Source: Phenylobacterium sp. CCH9-H3
GTDB taxonomy: Bacteria > Pseudomonadota > Alphaproteobacteria > Caulobacterales > Caulobacteraceae
Assembly (NCBI RefSeq): GCF_001557235.1
Contig: NZ_LSJI01000172.1
Span: forward strand, 1-10,460
Direction of reading: 5' to 3'
DNA: 10,460 nucleotides
Part shown: piece after piece, positions 1 to 6,358 of the stretch
Layout: every line of letters starts with the position of its first letter
Numbering within the stretch: the first letter of the stretch is position 1
Position numbers and translations under genes: made by a program
The notes under the pieces: generated by a model
Told to the model about the DNA's origin: nothing
The model's database searches: none
What the model saw: only the letters and a program-made list of their open reading frames with translations

Positions 1-220
1 GCGTTTCGGTCGCCGCCTCCTGCGTTTCCGGCCCCTGCTCGGCGGGCCGCGTATCCAGGTCGGGCGCGTTCGAGACGATGGTCACCGGCACCACGGCGCC
101 CACCTTCAGGTCGCGGCTGCCCCACGACATCATGAAGGCCGCCGCCACGGCCACGTGCAGGGCGATGGAGCCCAGAGCCGCCGGAGAGACCTCGATGCGC
201 CTGGCGCGGGCCGCGGTCAC
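1..220 (-). CDS. tolA: TolA, N-terminal part (cut by window edge)
   Basis: Only the first 73 codons are present; the gene continues past the left edge. TolA spans the periplasm, linking the TolQ-TolR motor in the inner membrane to TolB and Pal at the outer membrane. The visible part begins [17 protein letters not shown], a basic cytoplasmic tail, followed by one hydrophobic segment at about residues 15-33 ending in FMMSW. A short stretch (VGAVVPVTIVSN) and then a Glu/Gln/Thr-rich beginning of the periplasmic region follow. The start is GTG at 218-220, chosen because it overlaps the tolR stop as GTGA, the usual coupled arrangement. There is no ATG before the membrane segment. The call rests on topology and on its place after tolQ-tolR; the diagnostic C-terminal domain is outside the window. 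An ordinary TonB-like transducer is the alternative, made unlikely by the ybgC-tolQ-tolR context. Confidence 0.8.
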   Translation of the reverse strand, partial: MTAARARRIEVSPAALGSIALHVAVAAAFMMSWGSRDLKVGAVVPVTIVSNAPDLDTRPAEQGPETQEAATET

Positions 221-708
221 GAGGCGGCCTCCTCCTGCTCCGTGGCGCCCGACGACGGCCCGCCGGTCTCGGTGATCAGGTTGATCGAGCTGAAGCCCGA
301 GGTGGACAGCGAAGCCATCACCCGCGCCACGATCTCATAGCTGGCCTTGCCGTCGGCCCGCACATAGATCGGCCGGGTGACGTCGGACGCCATCTCCTTC
401 AGCCGCGGCGACAGGTTGGCGAACGGAACCTCGTTCTCGCCGATGTAGAGCTGGCCGTCCGAGCGGATCGAGATGGTGATCGGGTCGGGCACGTCCTGCA
501 TGGCCCCGGCCTCGGTCTTGGGCAGCTCCACGGGCACGCCGGCCGTCAGCAGCGGGGCCGAGATCATGAACACGATCAGCAGCACCAGCATCACGTCCAC
601 CAGCGGCGTGACGTTGATCTCGCTGAGCGCGCCCCGGCGACCGCGGCCGTAGCGCCGGCGCCGCTTGGCGCCGCCCGCCGCGAAGGCGTCGTTGGCCGAC
701 AGCGCCAT
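217..708 (-). CDS. tolR: TolR, ExbD/TolR-family proton-channel subunit
   Basis: This inner-membrane protein of 163 residues forms, with TolQ, the proton-driven motor of the Tol-Pal system, which drives outer-membrane constriction during division. A basic cytoplasmic N-terminus ([12 protein letters not shown], about 15-26) leads into the family signature [20 protein letters not shown] at residues 29-48. Asp38 is the membrane aspartate equivalent to the proton-carrying residue of E. coli TolR/ExbD. A periplasmic ExbD fold follows ([10 protein letters not shown], then [18 protein letters not shown]). Length is normal for alphaproteobacterial TolR, with a short Glu-rich tail. The ATG at 708 lies three bases after the tolQ stop, and the end overlaps the tolA GTG start. 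ExbD is the alternative name for such proteins; the neighbours decide for TolR. Confidence 0.95.
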   Translation of the reverse strand: MALSANDAFAAGGAKRRRRYGRGRRGALSEINVTPLVDVMLVLLIVFMISAPLLTAGVPVELPKTEAGAMQDVPDPITISIRSDGQLYIGENEVPFANLSPRLKEMASDVTRPIYVRADGKASYEIVARVMASLSTSGFSSINLITETGGPSSGATEQEEAAS

Positions 709-711
709 GGC

Positions 712-1413
<702 letters not shown>

Positions 1414-1463
1414 CGTGTCTCCTCGTCGTGTCCGGTCGTGGTTGGCTTTGGTCGGTGGCGATC

Positions 1464-1907
1464 TTATGGCGCGAAGTAGGGACGCAGCCGGTCCACCATT
1501 CCCGGCGGGGGGCGCCGCGCGCGCCCGGCCAGGTCGATGCACACCGCCTGGACCTGGGCCTCGGCGATCAACTCCTCGCCCCGGGTGATGCGCTGGCTGA
1601 CGAACAGGCGGGGCCCCTTCACGCTGTCATAGGTCGTGCGGACCAGCAGCGCATCGTCCACCCGGGCGGCGCGCTTATAGTCCAGCTCGATCCGAATGAT
1701 CGTGAAGGCGGTCGGTTCCGGCAGCTCGAGCAGCGCCGTGTGGCTGATCCCCACGAGCCGGAAGAAATCGCTCCGCCCCCGCTCGAAATAGCGCAGGTAG
1801 TTGGCGTGGTAGACCACTCCCGTGAAGTCGGTGTCCTCGTAATAGATCCGCACCGGCAGCTGGTGCTCCCGGCCGTCGAGCCAGCCGGCGGAGGGTTCGG
1901 CGCTCAT
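1464..1907 (-). CDS. ybgC: YbgC-type acyl-CoA thioesterase (hotdog fold), Tol-Pal associated
   Basis: A cytoplasmic thioesterase of 147 residues in the 4-hydroxybenzoyl-CoA thioesterase/YbgC family. The signature [20 protein letters not shown] lies at residues 22-41; Asp27, the second Asp of the EDTD, matches the catalytic aspartate Asp18 of E. coli YbgC. ERGRSDF (42-48) and [15 protein letters not shown] (about 71-86) are the other expected family stretches. Family members hydrolyse short or long acyl-CoA thioesters, and E. coli YbgC has been linked to acyl carrier protein and phospholipid enzymes; the role within the Tol cluster remains unclear. The ATG at 1907 overlaps the ruvB stop as ATGA, so translation is probably coupled to ruvB. 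Stop is TAA at 1464-1466. Confidence 0.93.
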   Translation of the reverse strand: MSAEPSAGWLDGREHQLPVRIYYEDTDFTGVVYHANYLRYFERGRSDFFRLVGISHTALLELPEPTAFTIIRIELDYKRAARVDDALLVRTTYDSVKGPRLFVSQRITRGEELIAEAQVQAVCIDLAGRARRPPPGMVDRLRPYFAP

Positions 1908-2932
1908 TCGAACAGGTCCGGCGTCTGCGGCTGGCCGACGCCCTTGGGCGCCGTCAGGCCCAGGTGGGCATAGGCCTTGGCGCAGGCCATGCGGCCGCGG
2001 GGCGTGCGCTGGATGAAGCCCTGCTGCAGCAGGAAGGGCTCGATCACGTCCTCCACGGCGTCGCGGGCCTCGGCGATGGCGTAGGCCAGGGTCTCAACGC
2101 CGGCCGGCCCGCCGGCGTAGTTCTCGATCAGGGCGCGCAGGTAGCGGCGGTCCAGGGCGTCCAGGCCCATCTCGTCTACGTCCAGCCGCGCCAGGGCCGA
2201 GGCGGCGGCCTTGCGGTCGATCACCGCCGCGCCGTCGGCGGCCGCGAAGTCGCGCACGCGGCGCAGCAGCCGGCCCGCCACCCGGGGCGTGCCCCGGGCG
2301 CGGGCGGCGATCTCCATGGCCCCGTCGGGCGACAGCTGGGTCCCCATCTTGGCGGCCGCGCCCAGCAGCACCTTCTGCAGCTCCTCGTGGGTGTAGAACT
2401 CCAGCCGGATCGGGATCCCGAACCGGTCGCGCAAGGGTGTGGCCAGGAGGCCCGCCCGCGTCGTCGCCGCCACCAGGGTGAAGGGCGCCAGGTCGATGCG
2501 GATCGACCGCGCCGATGGCCCTTCGCCGATCATCAGGTCCAGCACATGGTCCTCCATGGCCGGATAGAGGATCTCCTCGACGTTGGCGGCCAGGCGGTGG
2601 ATCTCGTCGATGAACAGGACGTCGCGCGGTTCCAGGTTGGTCAGGATCGCGGCCAAATCCCCGGCCTTGGCGAGCACCGGCCCGGACGTGGCGCGGAAGT
2701 TCACCCCCAGCTCCCGGGCGACGATCTGGGCGAGGGTGGTCTTGCCCAGGCCCGGCGGGCCGAACAGCAGCACGTGGTCCAGCGCCTCGGCCCGGTTCTT
2801 GGCCGCGTCGATGAAGACGCTGAGGTTGCCCTTGGCCTGTTCCTGCCCGACGAACTCGCCGAGCGTCTGCGGCCGCAGGGCCTTGTCCGTTGGCTCGAAC
2901 GCCTGCGGTTCGCCGGAGACGATGCGGGTCAC
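1904..2932 (-). CDS. ruvB: RuvB, Holliday-junction branch-migration helicase motor
   Basis: An AAA+ ATPase of 342 residues that forms hexameric rings on DNA at a RuvA-bound Holliday junction and drives branch migration during recombinational repair. Visible motifs: Walker A GPPGLGKT at 58-65, Walker B LFIDE at 106-110, sensor-1 ATTRAG at 156-161, the RDRFG stretch at 168-172 containing the trans-acting arginine, and sensor-2 [17 protein letters not shown] at about 214-230. The C-terminal winged helix ends with [16 protein letters not shown] (299-314). The sensor-2 stretch reads VAGRL where many RuvB proteins have IANRL, a conservative-looking variant. Start is GTG at 2930-2932, overlapping the ruvA stop as GTGA. 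Length is full for the family. Confidence 0.98.
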   Translation of the reverse strand: MTRIVSGEPQAFEPTDKALRPQTLGEFVGQEQAKGNLSVFIDAAKNRAEALDHVLLFGPPGLGKTTLAQIVARELGVNFRATSGPVLAKAGDLAAILTNLEPRDVLFIDEIHRLAANVEEILYPAMEDHVLDLMIGEGPSARSIRIDLAPFTLVAATTRAGLLATPLRDRFGIPIRLEFYTHEELQKVLLGAAAKMGTQLSPDGAMEIAARARGTPRVAGRLLRRVRDFAAADGAAVIDRKAAASALARLDVDEMGLDALDRRYLRALIENYAGGPAGVETLAYAIAEARDAVEDVIEPFLLQQGFIQRTPRGRMACAKAYAHLGLTAPKGVGQPQTPDLFE

Positions 2933-3543
2933 CGCCCCAGCTCCTGCAGCGCGGCCTTGATGAGCGCGGGCGGCTCGACGTCCTCGCCCAGGCGGATCGC
3001 GGCGGCCTCGACCACGCGGCGGGCGGCGGGCTCGGCCACGCCCAGGCCCATCAGCGCGGCTACAGCCTCGCCCGACGCGGAGGGTTTCACCGGCTGGCTC
3101 GGCAGGGCCTGGGCGTGGAAGGCCGCGACCGGTCCGTCCGTGATCGGCTTGCCCTTCAGCTCGGTGACGATGCGCAGCGCCAGCTTGGGCCCGACGCCGT
3201 TCGCCCGCGCCACGGCGGCCTTGTCGTCCCGCGCCACGGCCCCCGCCAGTTCGCTCGGCGGCAGCACGTCCAGCACCGCCAGGGCCGCCTTCGGCCCCAC
3301 GCCCTGGATCGTGCGCAACAGCACGAACGCCTGCCGGTCCTCCCGAGCGAGAAAGCCGTAGAGCGTCAGGCCGGTCTGCTCCCCCCAGTGGCTCTCCACG
3401 TGCAGCAGGGTCTCGGCCCCGATCTCGGGCAGGCGCGACAGGGTCCGCGCGCCGCAGCGCACGACATAGCCCACGCCCATCACGTCGATGAGCGCCTCTT
3501 CCTCGCCGACCTCGGCCACGGCGCCGCGCAGTCGGCCGATCAT
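2929..3543 (-). CDS. ruvA: RuvA, Holliday-junction recognition subunit
   Basis: A protein of 204 residues that binds four-way junctions as tetramers and loads RuvB. It begins [20 protein letters not shown], with the OB-fold domain at about 1-64 ending LTLYGF. Two helix-hairpin-helix motifs follow, [14 protein letters not shown] (78-91) and [19 protein letters not shown] (114-132). A flexible linker (about 134-155) and the C-terminal RuvB-binding domain (about 156-204) complete it. At the acidic-pin position (E. coli Glu55-Asp56) this protein has Glu55-Gln56. ATG 3543 is the start, since MIGRLRG is the canonical N-terminus; the frame is open upstream but has no plausible start. No clear ribosome site precedes it. 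A seven-codon mini-ORF (3540-3563) overlaps the start. The marR stop lies 74 bases upstream. Confidence 0.97.
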   Translation of the reverse strand: MIGRLRGAVAEVGEEEALIDVMGVGYVVRCGARTLSRLPEIGAETLLHVESHWGEQTGLTLYGFLAREDRQAFVLLRTIQGVGPKAALAVLDVLPPSELAGAVARDDKAAVARANGVGPKLALRIVTELKGKPITDGPVAAFHAQALPSQPVKPSASGEAVAALMGLGVAEPAARRVVEAAAIRLGEDVEPPALIKAALQELGR

Positions 3544-3563
3544 GTGCGAATCGGGTTCGGCAT
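3540..3563 (-). other. Seven-codon mini-ORF overlapping the ruvA start
   Basis: On the minus strand an ATG at 3561-3563 opens MPNPIRT and stops with TGA at 3540-3542, which overlaps the ruvA ATG (3541-3543) as ATGA. ruvA has no evident ribosome site of its own, so reinitiation from this mini-ORF is conceivable. The mini-ORF has only a weak GGA upstream, and such a short overlap can arise by chance. Inference only. Confidence 0.2.
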
Positions 3564-3617
3564 GTGTTCCGCAGGAGTACCGCAGCGCGGACTCCGGGGG
3601 AACAACGGGAAGGGGCC

Positions 3618-4121
3618 TTAGGGACCCTCTTCGGCGCTTGCGCCGGACCTCCCGCGGGGGTGCGGCAGTTCCAGCTGCTCCAGGGCGTGCAGCAGGTCGG
3701 TGAACACCGGCATGGTGCTCTTCAGCTGCCCGAGGTTGTTGCGCGAGATGATCTCCAGCAGGCGGGCGCCCTCGTCGGTGAGCGTCAGGGCCACGCGCCG
3801 CCGGTCGTCCGGCGCCGGCGCCCGGCTGAGCAGGCCCCGCTCCACCAGCCGGTCCACCAGTCCGAGGGCGCTGTGGTTCTTGATCAGCAGCGACGCCGCC
3901 AGCCCGCCGACGCTGAGGGCGCCCGGCCCCGGATGGGCGCGCACGGCCAGCAGCGCCTGATGCTGCTGCGGCGTCAGCCCGACCGCGCGGGCCTCGGCCT
4001 GGCTGAACGCGAGGAACCGGCGCAGGGCCTGGCGAAAGGCGCCGAGGGCCTGATAGTCCGCGCCGGTCAGCTTGCGCCGGGTGGGGCGGCGCGCGGGGGA
4101 CTCGGACGGGTTCGACGCCAT
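3618..4121 (-). CDS. MarR-family winged-helix transcriptional regulator
   Basis: A cytoplasmic DNA-binding regulator of 167 residues with the MarR layout. After a Pro/Arg/Ser-rich N-terminus come a dimerisation helix (about 21-45, [22 protein letters not shown]) and [12 protein letters not shown] (49-60). The helix-turn-helix is [24 protein letters not shown] (about 69-92), and the wing carries [14 protein letters not shown] (105-118). A long C-terminal helix (about 119-152) closes the dimer interface. The inducer and targets cannot be read from the sequence. The ATG at 4119-4121 is chosen because upstream codons lie in hairpin-rich non-coding DNA. It lies 74 bases before ruvA on the same strand, in a place where ruvC would often be expected, and may share its transcript. 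MarR proteins commonly repress their own promoter; see the palindrome at 4449-4461. Confidence 0.88.
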   Translation of the reverse strand: MASNPSESPARRPTRRKLTGADYQALGAFRQALRRFLAFSQAEARAVGLTPQQHQALLAVRAHPGPGALSVGGLAASLLIKNHSALGLVDRLVERGLLSRAPAPDDRRRVALTLTDEGARLLEIISRNNLGQLKSTMPVFTDLLHALEQLELPHPRGRSGASAEEGP

Positions 4122-4221
4122 CGGGGTGATCTCGGGTACGCGGCCCCGGACGCTCGGGGCCTGATTCGCACGCCTGGAGGATCGGAGAAATCCAGCCGGC
4201 GGACCAGGGGTCCGGGGGGCA

Positions 4222-4275
4222 CGGCGCCGCCGGCACGTCCTGCCGGCGGCGCCGCCCGCGGTGGCCGACCGCGGG
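4222..4275. repeat. Two abutting perfect hairpins (14-bp and 8-bp stems)
   Basis: Bases 4222-4235 (CGGCGCCGCCGGCA) pair perfectly with 4241-4254, leaving loop CGTCC. The very next base begins a second perfect stem, 4255-4262 (CCCGCGGT) with 4268-4275, leaving loop GGCCG. Both have five-base loops and there is no spacer between them. The pairing is read directly from the sequence; any role (RNA structure, protein site, replication or transcription block) is unknown. Confidence 0.75.
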
Positions 4276-4358
4276 GCCCCGACCGGCGCGGCTGCAAGGT
4301 GACCCCAATGCTGCAACCCGCCAGTGTCCTGTCGCACCAGCCCCCGGTGCGGCGATGT

Positions 4359-4402
4359 CGCGCGGCGCCGGAGCCGGGGGGGCAAGAAACCGGCGCCGCG
4401 CG
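4359..4402. repeat. Perfect 13-bp inverted repeat with 18-base loop
   Basis: Bases 4359-4371 (CGCGCGGCGCCGG) are the reverse complement of 4390-4402, separated by 18 bases that include GCAAGAAA. The arms share the core CGGCGCC with the hairpin at 4222-4254, so alternative pairings between the two elements are possible, as in an RNA switch. No T run follows. Function unknown. Confidence 0.7.
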
Positions 4403-4435
4403 GGGGATCGCTGCGGACCCAAGGCACGACTACCC

Positions 4436-4478
4436 CATGCCCGAAAAGATCGTAAGACGATGTATCATAACAACCCTG
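4436..4478. promoter_or_regulatory. AT-rich patch with a 13-bp palindrome, possible promoter/operator for marR or the 4517 ORF
   Basis: In a GC-rich intergenic region this stretch is clearly AT-richer. It holds the inverted repeat ATCGT-aag-ACGAT at 4449-4461. A TATCAT hexamer (4463-4468) resembles a -10 element on the plus strand, but has no good -35. On the minus strand TTGTTA (complement of 4467-4472) resembles a -35, but has no well-placed -10. The patch lies between marR and the plus-strand ORF at 4517, a natural place for a MarR autoregulatory site. The palindrome is seen; the function is inferred. Confidence 0.3.
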
Positions 4479-4516
4479 TGAACCCGGACCTCGCCGGCAA
4501 CGGCTAAGCTGCGGCG

Positions 4517-4705
4517 ATGACGCCGCCCAAGACCCGCCCATCGCCGACGCTTCGAACCGCAGCCGTCCGCGGGTCGCTCCTCGTCGCCGGCGCCCTCGCC
4601 GCCGCCTGGCTCGGGGCGGCTGCGGCCCGGTCGCTCGCGCTGGACGCGGACGACTTCGCGCCCCTCGGCGCGTCGCGGCTCTATGTGTCGGGCGAGCGGA
4701 ACTAG
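4517..4705 (+). CDS. Small single-pass membrane or exported protein, unknown function
   Basis: A 62-residue ORF starting ATG at 4517. A basic N-terminus (residues 1-18, with K5, R7, R13 and R18) leads to one hydrophobic segment at about 20-42 (LLVAGALAAAWLGAAAARSL), then an acidic patch (LDADDF) and a short tail ending YVSGERN. Third codon positions are almost all G or C, as in real genes of this genome, which favours coding. Against it, no clear ribosome site is seen and I do not recognise a family. It sits alone between two hairpin- or promoter-like regions and reads in the direction of otsA, which begins 240 bases later. It could be an inner-membrane miniprotein, or the segment could be a signal peptide with a very short mature part. 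Confidence 0.45.
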   Translation: MTPPKTRPSPTLRTAAVRGSLLVAGALAAAWLGAAAARSLALDADDFAPLGASRLYVSGERN

Positions 4706-4725
4706 GCGCCGATCGTCGGAATACC

Positions 4726-4765
4726 GTTTGAAATCAAACCTCCCGCAGGCGTGATTTGAACGCCT
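4726..4765. promoter_or_regulatory. Two inverted repeats in the AT-rich otsA upstream region
   Basis: GTTTGA-AA-TCAAAC occupies 4726-4739 and AGGCGT-GATTTGA-ACGCCT occupies 4747-4765, seven bases apart. Both contain a TTTGA core. They precede the candidate otsA promoter, and the second overlaps its proposed -35, so a repressor or activator site is a reasonable guess. The pairing is seen directly; no known regulator motif was recognised. Confidence 0.4.
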
Positions 4766-4784
4766 ATATATGTCCTAATACGAT
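4756..4784 (+). promoter_or_regulatory. Candidate promoter for the otsA leader transcript
   Basis: TTGAAC at 4756-4761 and TACGAT at 4779-4784 are spaced by 17 bases, each matching the general sigma-70 hexamers at four of six positions. The surrounding 4720-4790 is the most AT-rich stretch near otsA. Only moderate evidence; a GGAAC...CGTT general-stress promoter was looked for and not found at correct spacing. Confidence 0.3.
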
Positions 4785-4816
4785 GTAATCGCCGGACCGC
4801 CTGGCGTCGGCGCCAT

Positions 4817-4830
4817 GCCGCGGCCGCGGC
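4817..4830. repeat. 14-bp perfect palindrome in the otsA leader
   Basis: GCCGCGGCCGCGGC at 4817-4830 is its own reverse complement. It follows TGGCG-tcgg-CGCCA (4802-4815), another small stem. Both would lie in the 5' untranslated part of the otsA message if transcription starts near 4790. Such GC palindromes are partly expected from composition. Confidence 0.4.
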
Positions 4831-4892
4831 CGAGGAAGCGGTTGGGCCCACGCGCCCGCCGCCCTCACGAGCCCAATTCGAGGAGACCCAAG

Positions 4893-4949
4893 ATGAACGG
4901 CAAGACCGGACGATCCGCTTTCGAGACGGCCGCGAGGCGCGCCTCTTGA
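4893..4949 (+). CDS. Candidate 18-residue leader peptide coupled to otsA
   Basis: ATG at 4893-4895 is preceded by GAGGAGA (4880-4886), the best ribosome site in this intergenic region, and encodes MNGKTGRSAFETAARRAS before TGA at 4947-4949. That stop overlaps the otsA TTG start (4946-4948) as TTGA, so ribosomes finishing here are placed to reinitiate on otsA. The peptide is basic, without runs of one amino acid that would suggest classical attenuation. It could be a translational-coupling leader, or simply the remains of a different otsA start in another frame. Sequence arrangement is seen; the regulatory role is inferred. Confidence 0.45.
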   Translation: MNGKTGRSAFETAARRAS

Positions 4950-6358
4950 GCCGCCTGATCGTCGTCTCCAATCGGGTCAGCCCGCCGCAGGACGCCGGCG
5001 TCGCCTCGGCCGGCGGCCTGGCCATGGCGCTGTCGGCCGCCCTCCGCGACGGCCGCGGCGTCTGGTTCGGCTGGAGCGGGAACACCGTCGAGTCCTACAC
5101 CGGCCAGCTCACCGTCCAGCGGGTGGGCGACGTCACCGTGGCCCTGGTCGACCTCGAGGGCCAGGACGTGGACGAGTACTACAACGGCTACGCCAACCGC
5201 ACGCTCTGGCCGCTGTTCCACTACCGCACCGACCTGGCGGAGTACGAGCGCAGCTACCACGAGGGCTATCAGCGGGTGAACGAGCGGTTCGCGCGCGCCC
5301 TGGCGCCCCTGCTGTCGCCGGACGACATCATCTGGGTGCAGGACTACCACCTCATCCCGCTGGCGCAGCAGCTGCGCAAGCTGGGCGTGCGCAACCGGAT
5401 CGGCTTCTTCCTGCACATCCCCTGGCCGTCCCGCCGCCTGTTCCTGACCCTGCCGGGCGGGCGCGACCTGGTCAGCAGCCTGTTCGACTACGACCTGGTC
5501 GGCTTCCAGGCCCAGGACCACCGCGAGGCGTTCAGCGACTACATCGTCCACGAGGCCGGCGGCGCCGCGGCGGGCGAGGACCAGCTGCGCGCGTTCGGCA
5601 AGACCCTGCGCATCGGCGTCTTCCCCATCGGCATCGACGCCGAGGCCTTCGTCGAGGCGGCCCGGCTGCCTCCGGGCGAGGCCCAGTTCGCGCGCATGGA
5701 AAAGAGCAAGGCCGGGCGCAAGATGCTGCTGGGCATCGACCGGCTGGACTATTCCAAGGGGCTGGAGGACCGCTTCCAGGCCTACGAGCGGTTCCTGGGC
5801 GAGCACCCGGAACACCACGATCAGCTCTTCTACCTGCAGATCGCCACCGCCAGCCGCGAGGAGGTGGGGACCTACCAGGACCTGCGCGCCCGCCTCGACG
5901 CCATCTCCGGCCGGATCAACGGCGCCTACGCCGACCTCGACTGGACGCCGCTGCGCTACGTCAGCCGCTCCTACCGCCGCGACGAGCTGGCGGGGGTCTA
6001 CCGCGCCGCCGACGTGGCGCTCGTCACGCCCCTGCGCGACGGGATGAACCTGGTGGCCAAGGAGTTCGTGGCGGCCCAGGACGCGTCCGATCCCGGCGTC
6101 CTGGTCCTCTCCCGCTTCGCCGGCGCCGCCGACCAGCTCAAGGACGCCCTGATCGTCAATCCCTTCAGCCGCGAGGAGATCGGCGACGCCATCCGCGAGG
6201 CCATCGCCATGCCCCTGGCCGAGCGCCGCCGCCGCTGGGAGGCGATGATGTCCATCGTCATGACCGCCGACGTCGGCGCCTGGCGCGACGACTTCGTGGC
6301 CACCCTGGCCCGGGCCGCTCCGGCGGTGGCGCAGGAGCCGGAACTGCGGGTGGTCTAG
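4946..6358 (+). CDS. otsA: Alpha,alpha-trehalose-phosphate synthase (UDP-forming), GT20
   Basis: A cytoplasmic enzyme of 470 residues that joins UDP-glucose and glucose 6-phosphate to trehalose 6-phosphate, the first step of the OtsAB route to trehalose, an osmo- and desiccation protectant. Family landmarks: LIVVSNRV (4-11), GGLA (23-26), FGWSGN (41-46), DEYYNGYAN with Tyr79 and Trp88 (76-88), VQDYHLIPLA (131-140), FFLHIPWPSRR (154-164), GIDRLDYSKGL (263-273) and LRDGMNLVAKEFVA (363-376). Arg10, Tyr79, Trp88, Asp133, Arg266, Lys271, Asp365 and Glu373 line up with E. coli Arg9, Tyr76, Trp85, Asp130, Arg262, Lys267, Asp361 and Glu369. The start is TTG at 4946, which puts SRLIVVSNRV at the family N-terminus; GAGG at 4934-4937 is eight bases upstream. 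No otsB (phosphatase) lies in the window. The TAG stop overlaps the convergent CAP gene stop. Confidence 0.97.
   Translation: MSRLIVVSNRVSPPQDAGVASAGGLAMALSAALRDGRGVWFGWSGNTVESYTGQLTVQRVGDVTVALVDLEGQDVDEYYNGYANRTLWPLFHYRTDLAEYERSYHEGYQRVNERFARALAPLLSPDDIIWVQDYHLIPLAQQLRKLGVRNRIGFFLHIPWPSRRLFLTLPGGRDLVSSLFDYDLVGFQAQDHREAFSDYIVHEAGGAAAGEDQLRAFGKTLRIGVFPIGIDAEAFVEAARLPPGEAQFARMEKSKAGRKMLLGIDRLDYSKGLEDRFQAYERFLGEHPEHHDQLFYLQIATASREEVGTYQDLRARLDAISGRINGAYADLDWTPLRYVSRSYRRDELAGVYRAADVALVTPLRDGMNLVAKEFVAAQDASDPGVLVLSRFAGAADQLKDALIVNPFSREEIGDAIREAIAMPLAERRRRWEAMMSIVMTADVGAWRDDFVATLARAAPAVAQEPELRVV
6355..6358. other. Shared CTAG: overlapping stop codons of convergent genes
   Basis: otsA ends with TAG at 6356-6358 on the plus strand, and the CAP gene ends with TAG at 6355-6357 on the minus strand, both within the self-complementary CTAG. 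There is no intergenic space for terminators, so transcripts from each side must run into the other gene unless stopped by structure or Rho. Confidence 0.9.

Larger units (their letters stand above)
4122..4516. other. Intergenic region with a dense series of strong inverted repeats
   Basis: No convincing gene lies in these 395 bases between marR (minus) and the small plus-strand ORF at 4517. Six stem-loops can be drawn: 4142-4161 (7-bp stem, 6-base loop), 4201-4213 (5 bp, 3-base loop), 4222-4254 (14 bp, 5-base loop), 4255-4275 (8 bp, 5-base loop), 4331-4353 (8 bp with one G-U, 7-base loop) and 4359-4402 (13 bp, 18-base loop). None is followed by a T run on either strand, so they are not classical terminators. 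If marR is transcribed from the AT-rich patch near 4436-4475, they would form a structured 5' leader of about 300 bases. A separate structured RNA on either strand is equally possible. The sequence is very GC-rich, which raises the chance rate of short stems, but not easily of the 13- and 14-bp ones. Confidence 0.5.

Noticed and set aside
1414..1542. Upstream extension of tolQ by 43 codons
   Set aside because: The ATG at 1413 has an AGGAG site and gives the normal TolQ N-terminus; the extension would overlap the ybgC end.
1964..3361. A 465-codon plus-strand frame opposite ruvB and ruvA
   Set aside because: It is antisense to two complete housekeeping genes, with no domain and shadow-like composition.
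4142..4402. CRISPR array, tRNA or rho-independent terminators in the hairpin region
   Set aside because: No regularly spaced direct repeats, no cloverleaf with a tRNA-like acceptor, and no T run after any stem on either strand.
3544..4422. Upstream extension of the ruvA frame to a 497-residue protein
   Set aside because: It runs through marR and hairpin-rich DNA off frame; MIGRLRG is the canonical RuvA start.
4698..4728. GGAAC...CGTT general-stress (EcfG-type) promoter before otsA
   Set aside because: GGAAC (4698-4702) and CGTT (4725-4728) are 22 bases apart rather than the usual 16-17, and the GGAAC lies in the end of the preceding ORF.
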